From assembly GCF_030718085.1 (NCBI RefSeq), contig NZ_JAVAJF010000002.1:372001-436000 (forward strand): a DNA stretch of 64,000 nucleotides. The letters are read 5' to 3'. The notes below the pieces were generated by a model that had not been told where the DNA came from, made no database searches, and saw only the letters and a list, made by a program, of their open reading frames with translations. This document shows positions 8,881 through 19,320 of this stretch, piece by piece. This DNA is from Marinobacter sp. MDS2. Lineage in GTDB: Bacteria > Pseudomonadota > Gammaproteobacteria > Pseudomonadales > Oleiphilaceae. Made by a program: the position numbers and the translations under genes. Each line of letters starts with the position of its first letter. Position 1 is the stretch's first letter.

Positions 8881-9975
8881 ATGAAACGACTGGTTTTGAT
8901 GGGGGCCGGGCACGCACATCTGATCGTCTTGAAGCAATGGCTGTCGGCCCCGCTGAAAGACGTGGAGTTGGTGCTGGTTACGCCCTCAGCGTGGCAATAC
9001 TACTCGGGTATGTTGCCCGGAGGGGTTGCCGGGCACTATTCCGTTGATCAATGCCGAATTGATGCCCGATCGCTGGCTCTGGCGGCGGGTGCCAGGGTTG
9101 TGCTGGGCAGTGTGATCGAAGTGCGGGCGGATAAAAAGCAGGTTCGGCTGACGGACGGCGATCTGCTGGATTACGACTGGCTATCGATCGACATCGGTGC
9201 GACAACCAATCTTGAAAGCCTGCGGGGGTACGCTGGCACGCTGCTTAGTATTAAGCCTCTGGGGCAGTTTCATCAGCAGTGGTCACGACACCATGAACGT
9301 TCGGGTGCCAAGGGCGCGCACATAGCACTGGTGGGAGGTGGTGCTGCGGGGGCCGAACTGGCGATGGCCGTCGCACATGCCGGGCGAGCGGGTGCGACAG
9401 CGCCGGCCAAGGTAAGTTTGATAACCGGTAATCAGGGGCTTTTGCCGGATTTTCGTCCGCGCATCCGTAAGTTGGCCCACAACAAGCTGGCAGCACTGGG
9501 CATAGAGGTGGTTGAGCAGCGTGCGGAAGCGGCGGGCCATGATCTGGTCCTGACTGACGGCGTGACTATGCGCCCGGATCTGGTTATGGCTGCAACCGGT
9601 TCAGAGGCTTTTTCCTTTCTGGCAACAAGCGGGTTGGCGGTGGACGCCCAAGGGTTTGTGTTGGTGAATGAGCATCAACAAAGCCTCTCCCATCCGGAAG
9701 TGTTTGCTGCAGGCGATGTCTGCAGTCGTTTGGATCAATCACTAAACCGGTCGGGTGTGCACGCGGTTCGCACGGCACCGGTGCTGGCGGCGAATCTGCG
9801 CGCCGCGACAGAATCGGGTGAATTCACGGCCTTTCAGCCGCGAACCAATACGTTGTACCTTCTTTCTTGTGGCGACAAAACCGCGATAGGCAGTTACGGC
9901 CCGTTCGCTTTTTCCGGGCAGTGGGTCTGGCGTTTGAAAGACAAAATTGATCGCAGGTTTGTGGGTGGTTTCTAA
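8881..9975 (+). CDS. Pyridine nucleotide-disulfide oxidoreductase of the SelD-linked (TIGR03169) family
   Basis: A 364-residue two-dinucleotide-fold flavoprotein. RLVLMGAGHAHLIVLKQW at the N-terminus binds FAD, LVGGGAAGAELA (around residues 144-155) binds NAD(P)H, and VFAAGDVC (around 276-283) is the FAD-flavin motif. GAGHAHL followed by YYSGMLPG is characteristic of the NADH-dehydrogenase-like domain that is often fused in front of selenophosphate synthetase (SelD); here it is free-standing. It diverges from the two 'selenodomain-associated' transferases across a 119-base gap, consistent with one functional set. ATG 8881 follows CGGAG at 8871-8875. Its stop overlaps an ATG of the next frame. 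Confidence 0.82.
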   Translation: MKRLVLMGAGHAHLIVLKQWLSAPLKDVELVLVTPSAWQYYSGMLPGGVAGHYSVDQCRIDARSLALAAGARVVLGSVIEVRADKKQVRLTDGDLLDYDWLSIDIGATTNLESLRGYAGTLLSIKPLGQFHQQWSRHHERSGAKGAHIALVGGGAAGAELAMAVAHAGRAGATAPAKVSLITGNQGLLPDFRPRIRKLAHNKLAALGIEVVEQRAEAAGHDLVLTDGVTMRPDLVMAATGSEAFSFLATSGLAVDAQGFVLVNEHQQSLSHPEVFAAGDVCSRLDQSLNRSGVHAVRTAPVLAANLRAATESGEFTAFQPRTNTLYLLSCGDKTAIGSYGPFAFSGQWVWRLKDKIDRRFVGGF

Positions 9976-9989
9976 TGGGAGATAGAGCG

Positions 9990-10490
9990 ATGCAGGCATC
10001 AGATCTGGCGCTTGAACAGGCCGGTAATGCGCTGGCCGAGCTGCTGGAGCAGCAGGGGCGAACGATGGCGACCGCCGAGAGTTGCACCGGTGGCTGGGTG
10101 GCCAAAGTTTTGACCGATAGGGCGGGTTCTTCGGCGTATTTGATGGCAGGACTGGTGACCTACAGCAACGAATCCAAGCAGGCCATTCTTGGCGTAGAGG
10201 CCTCTTCGTTGGATGCGTATGGTGCTGTGAGTGAAGTGGTGGTCCGCCAGATGGTTGCCGGTGCGATCAGAGTTGCAGGTGTCGATGTGGCCGTGGCAAT
10301 CAGTGGCATTGCCGGCCCCGGGGGTGGCAGCGAGTCAAAGCCTGTTGGTACTGTCTGGTTTGCATGGGGAACCGGAGACGGGAGAGTGGAGGCCAGCGTG
10401 AAACGTTTTGATGGTGACCGTGAACAGGTGCGGCGCCAGGCGGTTTTGTATGTCCTGCAAGGGGTTACGAAGTTTCTACGAAAGCTGTGA
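9990..10490 (+). CDS. pncC: Nicotinamide-nucleotide amidohydrolase PncC (CinA C-terminal domain)
   Basis: PncC deamidates nicotinamide mononucleotide to nicotinate mononucleotide in NAD recycling. The 166-residue protein is the stand-alone CinA C-terminal domain: ATAESCTGG (catalytic Ser region), GLVTYSNESK and VAISGIAGPGGGSESKPVGTV are diagnostic. ATG 9990 is chosen because GGGAG at 9977-9981 is well placed; ATG 9975, overlapping the previous stop as TAATG, is an alternative. Position just upstream of recA is a conserved gammaproteobacterial arrangement. Confidence 0.93.
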   Translation: MQASDLALEQAGNALAELLEQQGRTMATAESCTGGWVAKVLTDRAGSSAYLMAGLVTYSNESKQAILGVEASSLDAYGAVSEVVVRQMVAGAIRVAGVDVAVAISGIAGPGGGSESKPVGTVWFAWGTGDGRVEASVKRFDGDREQVRRQAVLYVLQGVTKFLRKL

Positions 10491-10541
10491 TGTTTTTCGC
10501 TTGAGCGGGGGTTGGTCTCTGCCAACGCTTATGTTTTAATA

Positions 10542-10557
10542 CTGTTCAAATATACAG
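10542..10557 (+). promoter_or_regulatory. LexA (SOS) box upstream of recA
   Basis: CTGTTCAAATATACAG fits CTGT-N8-ACAG, and the flank (TACTGT...ACAGGA) is close to the Escherichia coli consensus. It lies 100 bases upstream of the recA ATG, so recA should be LexA-repressed. Confidence 0.9.
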
Positions 10558-10656
10558 GAAAAGCGCTGGATAGCTTCCAGTTCTTTCTTTCGAATATCGG
10601 TGCTGACCACAAACGTTTTCAGGGTCGGCCGCGCAGGTAAACAAGGTGAGGCAATA

Positions 10657-11703
10657 ATGGAAGATAACCGCAAGAAAGCACTCAGCGCAGCATTGGGCCA
10701 GATTGAGCGTCAGTTCGGCAAAGGTGCCGTGATGAAAATGGGTGACCAGCCCCGCGAAGCCATCCCTGCGGTATCTACCGGTTCCCTGGGGTTGGATGTG
10801 GCTTTGGGTATAGGTGGCTTGCCTTATGGCCGGATTGTTGAAATTTACGGCCCGGAAAGCTCCGGTAAAACCACCCTGACCCTGCAGGTTATCGCAGAAG
10901 CCCAGAAGCAGGGCAAAACCTGCGCCTTTATCGATGCCGAGCATGCACTGGACCCAATCTACGCTGAAAAACTGGGGGTCAATGTAGACGATCTGCTGGT
11001 GTCACAGCCGGATACTGGCGAGCAGGCTCTGGAAATTGCCGATATGCTGGTGCGTTCCAACGCCATCGACGTGATCATTGTTGACTCGGTGGCGGCTTTG
11101 ACGCCGAAGGCTGAAATTGAAGGCGAGATGGGTGACAGCCATGTGGGTCTTCAGGCGCGCCTGATGTCTCAAGCGCTGCGTAAGCTAACGGGTAACGTCA
11201 AGCATGCGAACTGTCTGATGGTGTTCATTAACCAGATTCGTATGAAGATCGGTGTCATGTTCGGTAGCCCCGAAACCACAACCGGTGGTAACGCGCTGAA
11301 ATTCTATTCGTCTGTACGTCTGGATATTCGCCGTATTGGTGCGGTCAAAGACGGTGACGAAGTCGTCGGTAACGAAACCCGTGTTAAAGTTGTTAAGAAC
11401 AAGGTGTCTCCGCCCTTCAGGCAGGCCGAGTTCCAGATCATGTACGGTAAGGGCATCTACCACATGGCTGAGGTGCTTGATATGGGCGTGAAGGAAGGCT
11501 TTGTTGATAAAGCGGGTGCCTGGTATGCCTACAATGGCGACAAAATCGGTCAGGGCAAGGCAAATGCCTGCAAATACCTGGAAGAGCATTTGGATGTGGC
11601 CCAGGAGATCGAGGCCAAAGTCCGCGACAAGCTAATGCCTAAGCCTGTGAAGAAAGAAGAGGTTGAGGCGGCACCGGCAGAGGCAAACGGCGAACTGCTT
11701 TAA
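10657..11703 (+). CDS. recA: Recombinase RecA
   Basis: RecA forms filaments on single-stranded DNA, catalyses strand exchange and triggers LexA cleavage. The 348-residue protein has Walker A GPESSGKT (residues 65-72), the Walker B region [10 protein letters not shown], loop L1 [10 protein letters not shown], loop L2 [22 protein letters not shown] and an acidic C-terminal tail. ATG 10657 (MEDNRKKAL) follows AGGTGAGG and is the conserved start; upstream in-frame codons belong to the leader. A LexA box lies upstream. recX is not downstream; a small flavoprotein follows after 22 bases and is probably co-transcribed. Confidence 0.98.
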   Translation: MEDNRKKALSAALGQIERQFGKGAVMKMGDQPREAIPAVSTGSLGLDVALGIGGLPYGRIVEIYGPESSGKTTLTLQVIAEAQKQGKTCAFIDAEHALDPIYAEKLGVNVDDLLVSQPDTGEQALEIADMLVRSNAIDVIIVDSVAALTPKAEIEGEMGDSHVGLQARLMSQALRKLTGNVKHANCLMVFINQIRMKIGVMFGSPETTTGGNALKFYSSVRLDIRRIGAVKDGDEVVGNETRVKVVKNKVSPPFRQAEFQIMYGKGIYHMAEVLDMGVKEGFVDKAGAWYAYNGDKIGQGKANACKYLEEHLDVAQEIEAKVRDKLMPKPVKKEEVEAAPAEANGELL

Positions 11704-11725
11704 TCACAAGTGTAGGAGGTGAGTT

Positions 11726-12187
11726 ATGAAACGGCTGCTTATTGTGGCTCATGCCCCATCTCCGAATACTTTGCGGTTGCGGGAGGCCGTTGCCAGCGGC
11801 GCCCGCCATCCGGATATTGAAACCGTTGAGGTGGTTGTAAAAGCGCCACTGGAAGCGGGGCCCGAGGATGTGCTGGCTTGTGATGCCATCATTCTCGGTA
11901 CCACCGAAAACCTCGGCTATATGTCGGGAGCCCTCAAAGATTTCTTCGATCGAAGTTATTACCCCTGCCTTGAAGAGACCCAAGGTCTCCCTTTCGCTTT
12001 TTATATTCGTGCCGGGCACGATGGCACGGGCACGCGACGAGCCATAGAAAGTATCACCACAGGATTGCGGTGGAAGTTGGTTAACGAACCATTGACCTGT
12101 CGTGGCGAATACAAAGAAGAGTTTGCCGAACAGTGTGAAGAGTTAGGCATGTATGTTGCCGCCAGCCTGGATGCAGGCCTGGTGTAA
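11726..12187 (+). CDS. Flavodoxin/NAD(P)H-FMN reductase-like protein
   Basis: A 153-residue single-domain flavoprotein of the flavodoxin-like fold. RLLIVAHAPSPNT (residues 3-15) is the phosphate-binding loop of FMN, and LGTTENLGYMSGALKDFFDR (around 57-76) is the isoalloxazine-contacting region. It may be a small NAD(P)H-dependent reductase or a flavodoxin-like electron carrier; the partner is unknown. A strong AGGAGG lies 7 bases before the ATG. It is 22 bases after recA, in the position where recX is often found, so it may be read from the SOS-controlled transcript. Confidence 0.75.
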   Translation: MKRLLIVAHAPSPNTLRLREAVASGARHPDIETVEVVVKAPLEAGPEDVLACDAIILGTTENLGYMSGALKDFFDRSYYPCLEETQGLPFAFYIRAGHDGTGTRRAIESITTGLRWKLVNEPLTCRGEYKEEFAEQCEELGMYVAASLDAGLV

Positions 12188-12305
12188 TGCCATCAGACAG
12201 TGCCAATTGGATAAAACCGGAAGTGATAGGCGACAGTCAGCAGCGCAACCACTACAATGCAGGGTTGTTTTTACTATTTGAAATCGACCTCGACGGGTAC
12301 CAAAC

Positions 12306-14714
12306 TTGAAGTCATTGCCGCTGCAACAGTTGTACAAATCCTGTGTTCTGAAAGACCTGCCCTTTAAAACTACCCGGCAATTGGAGCCACTGGCCGAAAT
12401 CGTGGGCCAAAATCGCGCTGAAGAGGCCGTTCGCTTTGCGTTGGCCATGCCTCACGGTGGGTATAACGTGTACGCTGTTGGCCGAAACGGGCTGGGCAAG
12501 CGCACGATGATGCTGCGCTACCTCGAGCACCACACCGATACCAAACAGCAGATTCACGACTGGTGCTATGTCGCCAATTTCGATGAGCCCCGGAATCCCA
12601 AGCTGCTTAAACTCCCGGCGGGTATGGGGCATCAGCTCAAGCAGGACATGGACAAACTGATGTCCCGTTTGGTCAAAATGATTCCTCAGACGTTCGAAGG
12701 TGACGGTTTTCTCGAAAGAGCCGAAAGCCTGAAAAACGACTACGTCAAAATGCAGGAAGACGAACTGGAGAAGGTGGCCGCACAAGCACGGCGTAAGAAG
12801 GTGAGCCTCACCGTGACGACGCCGGGGGGATACCGGTTGGTGGCCATGAACGGTGATCAGCCTCATACACCTGAAAGTTTCAAAGAGTTGACCGACGCCC
12901 AGCGGGATAAATTTGAAGAGGTCATAAACAAGTTAGAGAAAAAACTGCGGCAAGCACTTCGTAAGTTGGCCGACTGGGAAATGGAGTACGCCGAAAAGCA
13001 GCAGGCGCTCAACCAGGAAACGCTGGAAGGTCTATCCGGGCATCAGTTTGACGAGCTGGAAGCCAAGTATGAAAAGCATTCGGATGTGGTTGCCTATCTG
13101 AAAACTGTGCGCAAAGACCTGGCAGAGAATCTCGATATCTTTCTGGAAGACGGCGAGGAGCAGGCGGCAATGGCCTATGCTTCGCTGGATAGAAAGGCTC
13201 CGCGTCGCTACCTGATCAACCTTCTGGTGCATCAAAGCAATCACGAAGTGCCTGTGGTGGTTGAAGAGAACCCCACTTACCACAGTCTGTTCGGCTATGT
13301 AGAGAACGTAACGTACAAGGGCACCGTATTCACGGATTTCTCATTGATTCGCCCGGGCAGTCTGCATCGCGCCAATGGTGGCTACCTCCTGATGGACGCC
13401 GAAAAGGTGCTTGAACAGCCCTTTGTATGGGATGCGCTGAAGCGTGCACTTCGATCTCATGCGATTGAGATTAACTCTCTCGAGCGGGAGCTGACCTTGT
13501 CGGGCACGATCTCGGTTGAGCCCGAAGCTGTTCCGCTGGATGTCAAAATTGTGCTTTTCGGGGATCGCGAAACCTGGATGCTGCTTCAGGAATACGATCC
13601 TGAGTTTGCAGAGCTGTTCAGAGTGACGGCAGATTTTGAAAATGAAATGTACCGCACCGTGGACAGTCAGGTGCAGTACGCCAAGTTTATTGCCAGCCTG
13701 GTTGTCGAGAAAAAGCTGCTGCACTGTAACGCCAAAGCGGTAGCCCGAATCATCGAGTACAGTGCGCGCAGGGCTGAGCATCAAGATCGGCTCTCGTTGC
13801 ATGCTGCTGATATTGCCAACCTGCTTAGAGAGTCCGACTTCTGGGCGCGGCAGGCCGGTGCTCGTTTAATCAGTGATGTGCACGTGACTCGTGCACTGGA
13901 AAGTGCCCGCTACCGGGACAGCCGAATTCGGGATCATTTTTACGACTCCATTCGGGATGGTACAACGTTGGTGAGCACTACCGGCACCTGTGTGGGGCAG
14001 GTCAATGCACTATCGGTTTTATCGACAGGCGGTTTCGAATTCGGTTTGTCTAACCGGGTAACGGCGTCTTGTTACTATGGTGACGGGGAGATTATCGACA
14101 TCGAGCGCGATGTGAAGCTGGGCGGGAACATTCACTCCAAAGGCGTGATGATTCTCAGTTCCTGGTTGTCCTCGCATTTCGCCATGAACGATCCGATGCA
14201 TCTGTCTGCCAGTCTGACGTTCGAGCAGAATTATGGCGAGGTGGATGGTGACAGTGCGTCCTTGGCGGAACTGGTGGCTTTGATATCCACCTTGTCGGGC
14301 GTGCCTGTGCGTCAGGATTTAGCGATTACCGGATCGGTGAACCAGTTTGGTGAAGTGCAGCCCATTGGTGGGGTCAATGAGAAAATCGAAGGTTTCTTTA
14401 CCACCTGTGAACTGAAAAGTGGCCTGACCGGCACGCAAGGCGTGATCATTCCTCACACCAATGTACAGAACCTGATGCTGGATAGTGAAGTGCTTCAGGC
14501 CGCCAAAGCCGGTAAGTTTTCAGTGTATCCGGTTGCCCGGGTCGAAGATGCGATTACACTGTTGTTGGGCAAGCCGGCCGGTAAAGCAGACAGCAAAGGC
14601 AGGTACCCTAAACAGAGCGTTTTTGGCATTATCCAGCAACGACTCGAAAAAATGCGTGAACATGAGCGCCAGGAACACGCTCGGGACGATCAGAAAGATC
14701 CGTCCATTCACTGA
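12306..14714 (+). CDS. Lon-like ATP-dependent protease (AAA_32/S16 type)
   Basis: An 802-residue Lon-related protease of the AAA_32 group, distinct from housekeeping LonA. The N-terminal third contains a degenerate AAA module (AVGRNGLGKRTMM near residues 58-70 replaces a classic Walker A) and a long charged coiled-coil (about 135-275). The second half has AAA motifs (HRANGGYLLMDAEKVL) and the S16 protease domain with the Ser-Lys dyad: S652 in GDSASLAEL and K693 in GGVNEKIEGF, 41 residues apart as in Lon B-type enzymes. TTG 12306 is the likely start; no strong Shine-Dalgarno is seen, and a downstream TTG is possible. It probably degrades specific or damaged proteins; substrates are unknown. 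Confidence 0.88.
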   Translation: MKSLPLQQLYKSCVLKDLPFKTTRQLEPLAEIVGQNRAEEAVRFALAMPHGGYNVYAVGRNGLGKRTMMLRYLEHHTDTKQQIHDWCYVANFDEPRNPKLLKLPAGMGHQLKQDMDKLMSRLVKMIPQTFEGDGFLERAESLKNDYVKMQEDELEKVAAQARRKKVSLTVTTPGGYRLVAMNGDQPHTPESFKELTDAQRDKFEEVINKLEKKLRQALRKLADWEMEYAEKQQALNQETLEGLSGHQFDELEAKYEKHSDVVAYLKTVRKDLAENLDIFLEDGEEQAAMAYASLDRKAPRRYLINLLVHQSNHEVPVVVEENPTYHSLFGYVENVTYKGTVFTDFSLIRPGSLHRANGGYLLMDAEKVLEQPFVWDALKRALRSHAIEINSLERELTLSGTISVEPEAVPLDVKIVLFGDRETWMLLQEYDPEFAELFRVTADFENEMYRTVDSQVQYAKFIASLVVEKKLLHCNAKAVARIIEYSARRAEHQDRLSLHAADIANLLRESDFWARQAGARLISDVHVTRALESARYRDSRIRDHFYDSIRDGTTLVSTTGTCVGQVNALSVLSTGGFEFGLSNRVTASCYYGDGEIIDIERDVKLGGNIHSKGVMILSSWLSSHFAMNDPMHLSASLTFEQNYGEVDGDSASLAELVALISTLSGVPVRQDLAITGSVNQFGEVQPIGGVNEKIEGFFTTCELKSGLTGTQGVIIPHTNVQNLMLDSEVLQAAKAGKFSVYPVARVEDAITLLLGKPAGKADSKGRYPKQSVFGIIQQRLEKMREHERQEHARDDQKDPSIH

Positions 14715-14752
14715 GTGGCCCCATAACAAAACGGACAGGAGAGTGAACTTTC

Positions 14753-15373
14753 ATGACTGATACCCCGCAGACTGTGTATGTAGTAGAGGACGATGAAGCC
14801 GTCCGTGATTCACTGGCGCTGCTGCTTAAATCTGACAGCAAACCGGTGAAAACCTACGAAAATGCAGGCGCTTTCCTGAAAGATTATTCGGAAGAGATGG
14901 CTGGCTGCATCGTGCTGGATATCCGGATGCCTGGCATGGATGGCATGGAATTGCAGAAAAAACTCAACGAAAAGCATTCCATCTTGCCGATCATCTTCGT
15001 GACTGGTCATGGTGACGTGCCGATGGCGGTTGATGCCATGAAAGAAGGTGCTGTGGACTTTATTCAGAAGCCTTACCGGGAAGAAGCGCTTCTGGAAAAG
15101 ATCGAAGCGGCGCTCGAACAAGACAGGGAGCAGCGCAAGACCTTGGGCGAGCGCATGGAGATTGTTCGCCGAGTGAAAAGTTTGACCCCTCGGGAAACGG
15201 AAATCATGGATCGGATGATTGCCGGGCAGGCGAATAAGGTGATCGCCATTGAGCTTGAAATTAGCCAGCGCACCGTTGAAATCCATCGTTCGCGGGTGAT
15301 GCACAAGATGGGAACGCATTCCCTCGCACACCTGGTGCGTATGGTGCTGTCCGTAAAGGACCTTATCGACTGA
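14753..15373 (+). CDS. FixJ/NarL-type response regulator
   Basis: A 206-residue two-domain regulator. The receiver has E12/D13/D14, phospho-acceptor D56 in VLDIRMPGMDG, T84 and K106; the C-terminal LuxR-type helix-turn-helix covers about residues 142-200 (LTPRETEIMDRMIAGQANKVIA). It should bind DNA when phosphorylated. The gene for a soluble hybrid histidine kinase starts about 50 bases downstream and is the probable partner. The architecture matches the FixJ/TodT/StyR group, which often controls respiration or aromatic/hydrocarbon catabolism, but no target operon is adjacent. Confidence 0.92.
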   Translation: MTDTPQTVYVVEDDEAVRDSLALLLKSDSKPVKTYENAGAFLKDYSEEMAGCIVLDIRMPGMDGMELQKKLNEKHSILPIIFVTGHGDVPMAVDAMKEGAVDFIQKPYREEALLEKIEAALEQDREQRKTLGERMEIVRRVKSLTPRETEIMDRMIAGQANKVIAIELEISQRTVEIHRSRVMHKMGTHSLAHLVRMVLSVKDLID

Positions 15374-15425
15374 TCGGGCTGGTATGGTCATCATGCCAGA
15401 ATCCTTATAACCGATTAGGTTGACT

Positions 15426-16991
<1,566 letters not shown>

Positions 16992-16996
16992 AAACG

Positions 16997-17016
16997 CTGC
17001 CTGATTTCTCAGGCAG
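16997..17016 (+). terminator. Hairpin after the hybrid kinase gene
   Basis: CTGCCTGA-TTTC-TCAGGCAG is a perfect 8-bp stem 6 bases after the stop, followed by TCTTGT. The T-tract is imperfect; it sits between convergent genes. Confidence 0.55.
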
Positions 17017-17038
17017 TCTTGTCATCGAGCTGGCTCGC

Positions 17039-17917
17039 TTAGAGCCAGTCAATACGCCCGCTCAGATGCGGTGCCGTGCCTTTTGCGTTCAGTACCTGAT
17101 AATCCCAGCCGTCACGCCCTTCCTGCCAGTTAAGCTGTGCCGTTCCCGGAAGCAGTAATGGGGTTTTAAACTGGCAGGAGATGGTGAAGGCGCCTTCCTT
17201 CCAATCATCTCTCTGCTCTAGTTTGGCGAGCGCATGTGCCTTGCTCCACATGCCGTGTGCGATCGCTCTGGGGAATCCGAAGGCTTTTGCCGTCAGTGCG
17301 TAAAGGTGAATCGGGTTTTGGTCGCCCGCGACCTTGGCGTATTGCCTGCCGATGTTTTCCGGAGCGGTCATCAAATCGGTAAACGGCAGTGTTTCCGGTT
17401 TTCTGCGTGCCGTTTGGGGCTTGGGTTCGGCGGTTTTCGAGCGTGCCATGCGGAACAGGTTAGTGCTGGTTTCTTCCCAAATAAGAGCCCCGGCAGAGCG
17501 GGCTTCGGTCACCAGATCAAACTCAATACCTTTTTCTGTCCGTTGCTGGTTTCCCAGTGTTACGCGAATATCCAGGTTCTCACCGGTCATAATCGGGCGA
17601 TGTTGGGTGATGCTGTTGCGAATGTGCACCAGCCCCAGCAGGGGGAGGGGGAACTGAGGGTCGGTCAGTAGTTTCAGGTGCAGAGGAAAAGCCAGAATGT
17701 GCGGCCAGGTGGCCGGCAGTTGAGACCCCGCTTTGAAGCCGCATACTCTGCGGTAGGTGGCTAATGAATCAGTGTCTGTGGCTATGCCAACGACTTCAGC
17801 TTGTAGCTCTGGAATCTGCGTACTTTCACTCGGCTTTTGCTGTTTGGGGAGTAAGGCCCGGCCAAAGAGCGGAAGCAGGTTAGGAGTGGTGTTGCGATAG
17901 GTGATCGAATCTGGCAT
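17039..17917 (-). CDS. MaoC-like dehydratase/hydratase
   Basis: A 292-residue double hot-dog-fold protein. The second half carries the hydratase-2 motif: D199 and H204 in YAKVAGDQNPIHLYA, followed by FGFPRAIAHGMW with H221. These enzymes hydrate trans-2-enoyl-CoA to (R)-3-hydroxyacyl-CoA, linking beta-oxidation to other acyl pools. The first half is a non-catalytic hot-dog domain, as in other long MaoC proteins. The gene diverges from an AraC-type regulator gene, its likely controller, across 252 bases containing an 8-bp inverted repeat. Confidence 0.88.
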   Translation of the reverse strand: MPDSITYRNTTPNLLPLFGRALLPKQQKPSESTQIPELQAEVVGIATDTDSLATYRRVCGFKAGSQLPATWPHILAFPLHLKLLTDPQFPLPLLGLVHIRNSITQHRPIMTGENLDIRVTLGNQQRTEKGIEFDLVTEARSAGALIWEETSTNLFRMARSKTAEPKPQTARRKPETLPFTDLMTAPENIGRQYAKVAGDQNPIHLYALTAKAFGFPRAIAHGMWSKAHALAKLEQRDDWKEGAFTISCQFKTPLLLPGTAQLNWQEGRDGWDYQVLNAKGTAPHLSGRIDWL

Positions 17918-17963
17918 TAAGCTGTCTCCGTTGCCGGGTTGTCGTCGTAGGGTGTATGAGGGT

Positions 17964-18004
17964 TAGTTGTATTGTTGAGGTTTTTTCGTGATTTAGTACA
18001 ACTA
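17964..18004. promoter_or_regulatory. Inverted repeat between the maoC-like and araC-like genes
   Basis: TAGTTGTA (17964-17971) and TACAACTA (17997-18004) are perfect 8-base inverted arms, 25 bases apart, in the divergent intergenic region 17918-18169. Two short hairpins (18072-18085 and 18091-18106) lie nearer the araC start. Operator function is a guess. Confidence 0.3.
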
Positions 18005-18169
18005 TGCTTCTATGGCCTGATATGATATTAGCCATTGGCCTAAGTCAAGGTTGCGAGGAAGTCTGTCAAACCCCGTGGCAACGGGCATTGACCAAGCAAG
18101 CTTGGTGCGTTGTCCGGCGGGCCAAAGAGAACGCTGTTAAATATAAAAACGCGGGATACAAGGGAAACT

Positions 18170-19201
18170 ATGCAGGAATTACGTGATGCGGGTGTGATGT
18201 TGCGCTTGATCTACGAAGCGATGAAAAGGAAAGGTATCGATACCGACGCGGTTTTCAGTCGCTTGGGCGTAGATGAAAGTTACGTATACACCGAGCAGCT
18301 TCGAACACCCCACAGTGCGCAGCTTTATTTCTGGCAGGCGGTAGAAGATGAGTCGGGTGATCCGGACATCGGACTGCATTTGGGTGCAGCATTGCCGCCC
18401 TACAAAGGGCAGGTTCTCGAGTATTTGTTTTTAAGTAGTCCTACCTTCGGCGAAGGCCTTCGCCGAGCTCAAAACTATCAGCGTTTGCTGAGCGATGCGG
18501 CAAACACCGCCTTTCTGATCGAAGGAGATGAGGCCTGCATGGTGCTGGATGCGGCCTCAGAAGAAGTGCGCCGGCTCAAGCATTTCAATGAATGCTTTGT
18601 GCAGGGGCTGGTTACCTTTTTCAGGTCAATCACTGGCGACCGCTTTCATCCGTCCCGCATTGAGTTTGAGCACGATCGCGATCGCGGCATTGAACATGTA
18701 AAAGAAGTTCTGGGTTGTGACGTGGTGTTTGGTGCTGAGGAAAACCGACTGTATTTTCCGGTTGAAGTGCTGTCGTATGCGTCGCCACACGCAGAGCCCG
18801 AGTTGTTGGCGTTGCATGAGCGCTTTGCCAGTGAACAGGTCGCGCGACTTGAAAAGAAGGATATCGTCGGCGCGGTGGAGCGTATCGTGGCCGAGTTGCT
18901 CGACAGTGGTGAAGTAACGCTGGATTCGGTCGCTGAGCGATTGGATATCAAGCCTCGTACACTCCGTACCCGGCTGACCGAGGCCGAAACGAGCTTTAAC
19001 CAGGTGCTGGCGGATTTCCGCTATCGGCTCGCCAGGCAGTTGCTGGCAACAACCGACGAGTCGATCGATGAGATTGTTTATTTGACTGGATTTTCGGAGC
19101 CCAGCACGTTCTACCGGGCATTCAAGCGTTGGTCAAACATGACGCCGATCGAGTATCGCAAGACGGCACAGAGCAAAGATGTCACGGAAGTGACTGCTTA
19201 A
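18170..19201 (+). CDS. AraC family transcriptional regulator (OruR-like)
   Basis: A 343-residue regulator with an N-terminal arabinose-binding-like effector domain (about 1-190) and a C-terminal AraC double helix-turn-helix (about 235-335, ending in IDEIVYLTGFSEPSTFYRAFKRW). The start at 18170 (MQELRDAGVM) has AGGGAA upstream; an in-frame ORF reaching back to 18110 is ignored. It is divergent from the MaoC-like gene. Regulators of this type commonly respond to acyl, amino-acid or aromatic compounds in marine gammaproteobacteria; the ligand cannot be read here. Confidence 0.88.
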   Translation: MQELRDAGVMLRLIYEAMKRKGIDTDAVFSRLGVDESYVYTEQLRTPHSAQLYFWQAVEDESGDPDIGLHLGAALPPYKGQVLEYLFLSSPTFGEGLRRAQNYQRLLSDAANTAFLIEGDEACMVLDAASEEVRRLKHFNECFVQGLVTFFRSITGDRFHPSRIEFEHDRDRGIEHVKEVLGCDVVFGAEENRLYFPVEVLSYASPHAEPELLALHERFASEQVARLEKKDIVGAVERIVAELLDSGEVTLDSVAERLDIKPRTLRTRLTEAETSFNQVLADFRYRLARQLLATTDESIDEIVYLTGFSEPSTFYRAFKRWSNMTPIEYRKTAQSKDVTEVTA

Positions 19202-19242
19202 TAATCAATTTAGAGAAAAATGAAAAAAGTTTCGAGAAAGCG

Positions 19243-19270
19243 TTGACATAGCGGCCGGGGTCTATATAAT
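19243..19270 (+). promoter_or_regulatory. Sigma-70 promoter of tRNA-Asp
   Basis: A perfect TTGACA (19243-19248), 16-base spacer and perfect TATAAT (19265-19270) are followed by the GC-rich stretch TCCGCC, as in stringently controlled stable-RNA promoters. It lies 50 bases upstream of the tRNA. Confidence 0.9.
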
Positions 19271-19320
19271 TCCGCCTCGTTGTCAGCAAGCAATCAACGG
19301 CTTGCAAAGACAGCCCGCGC

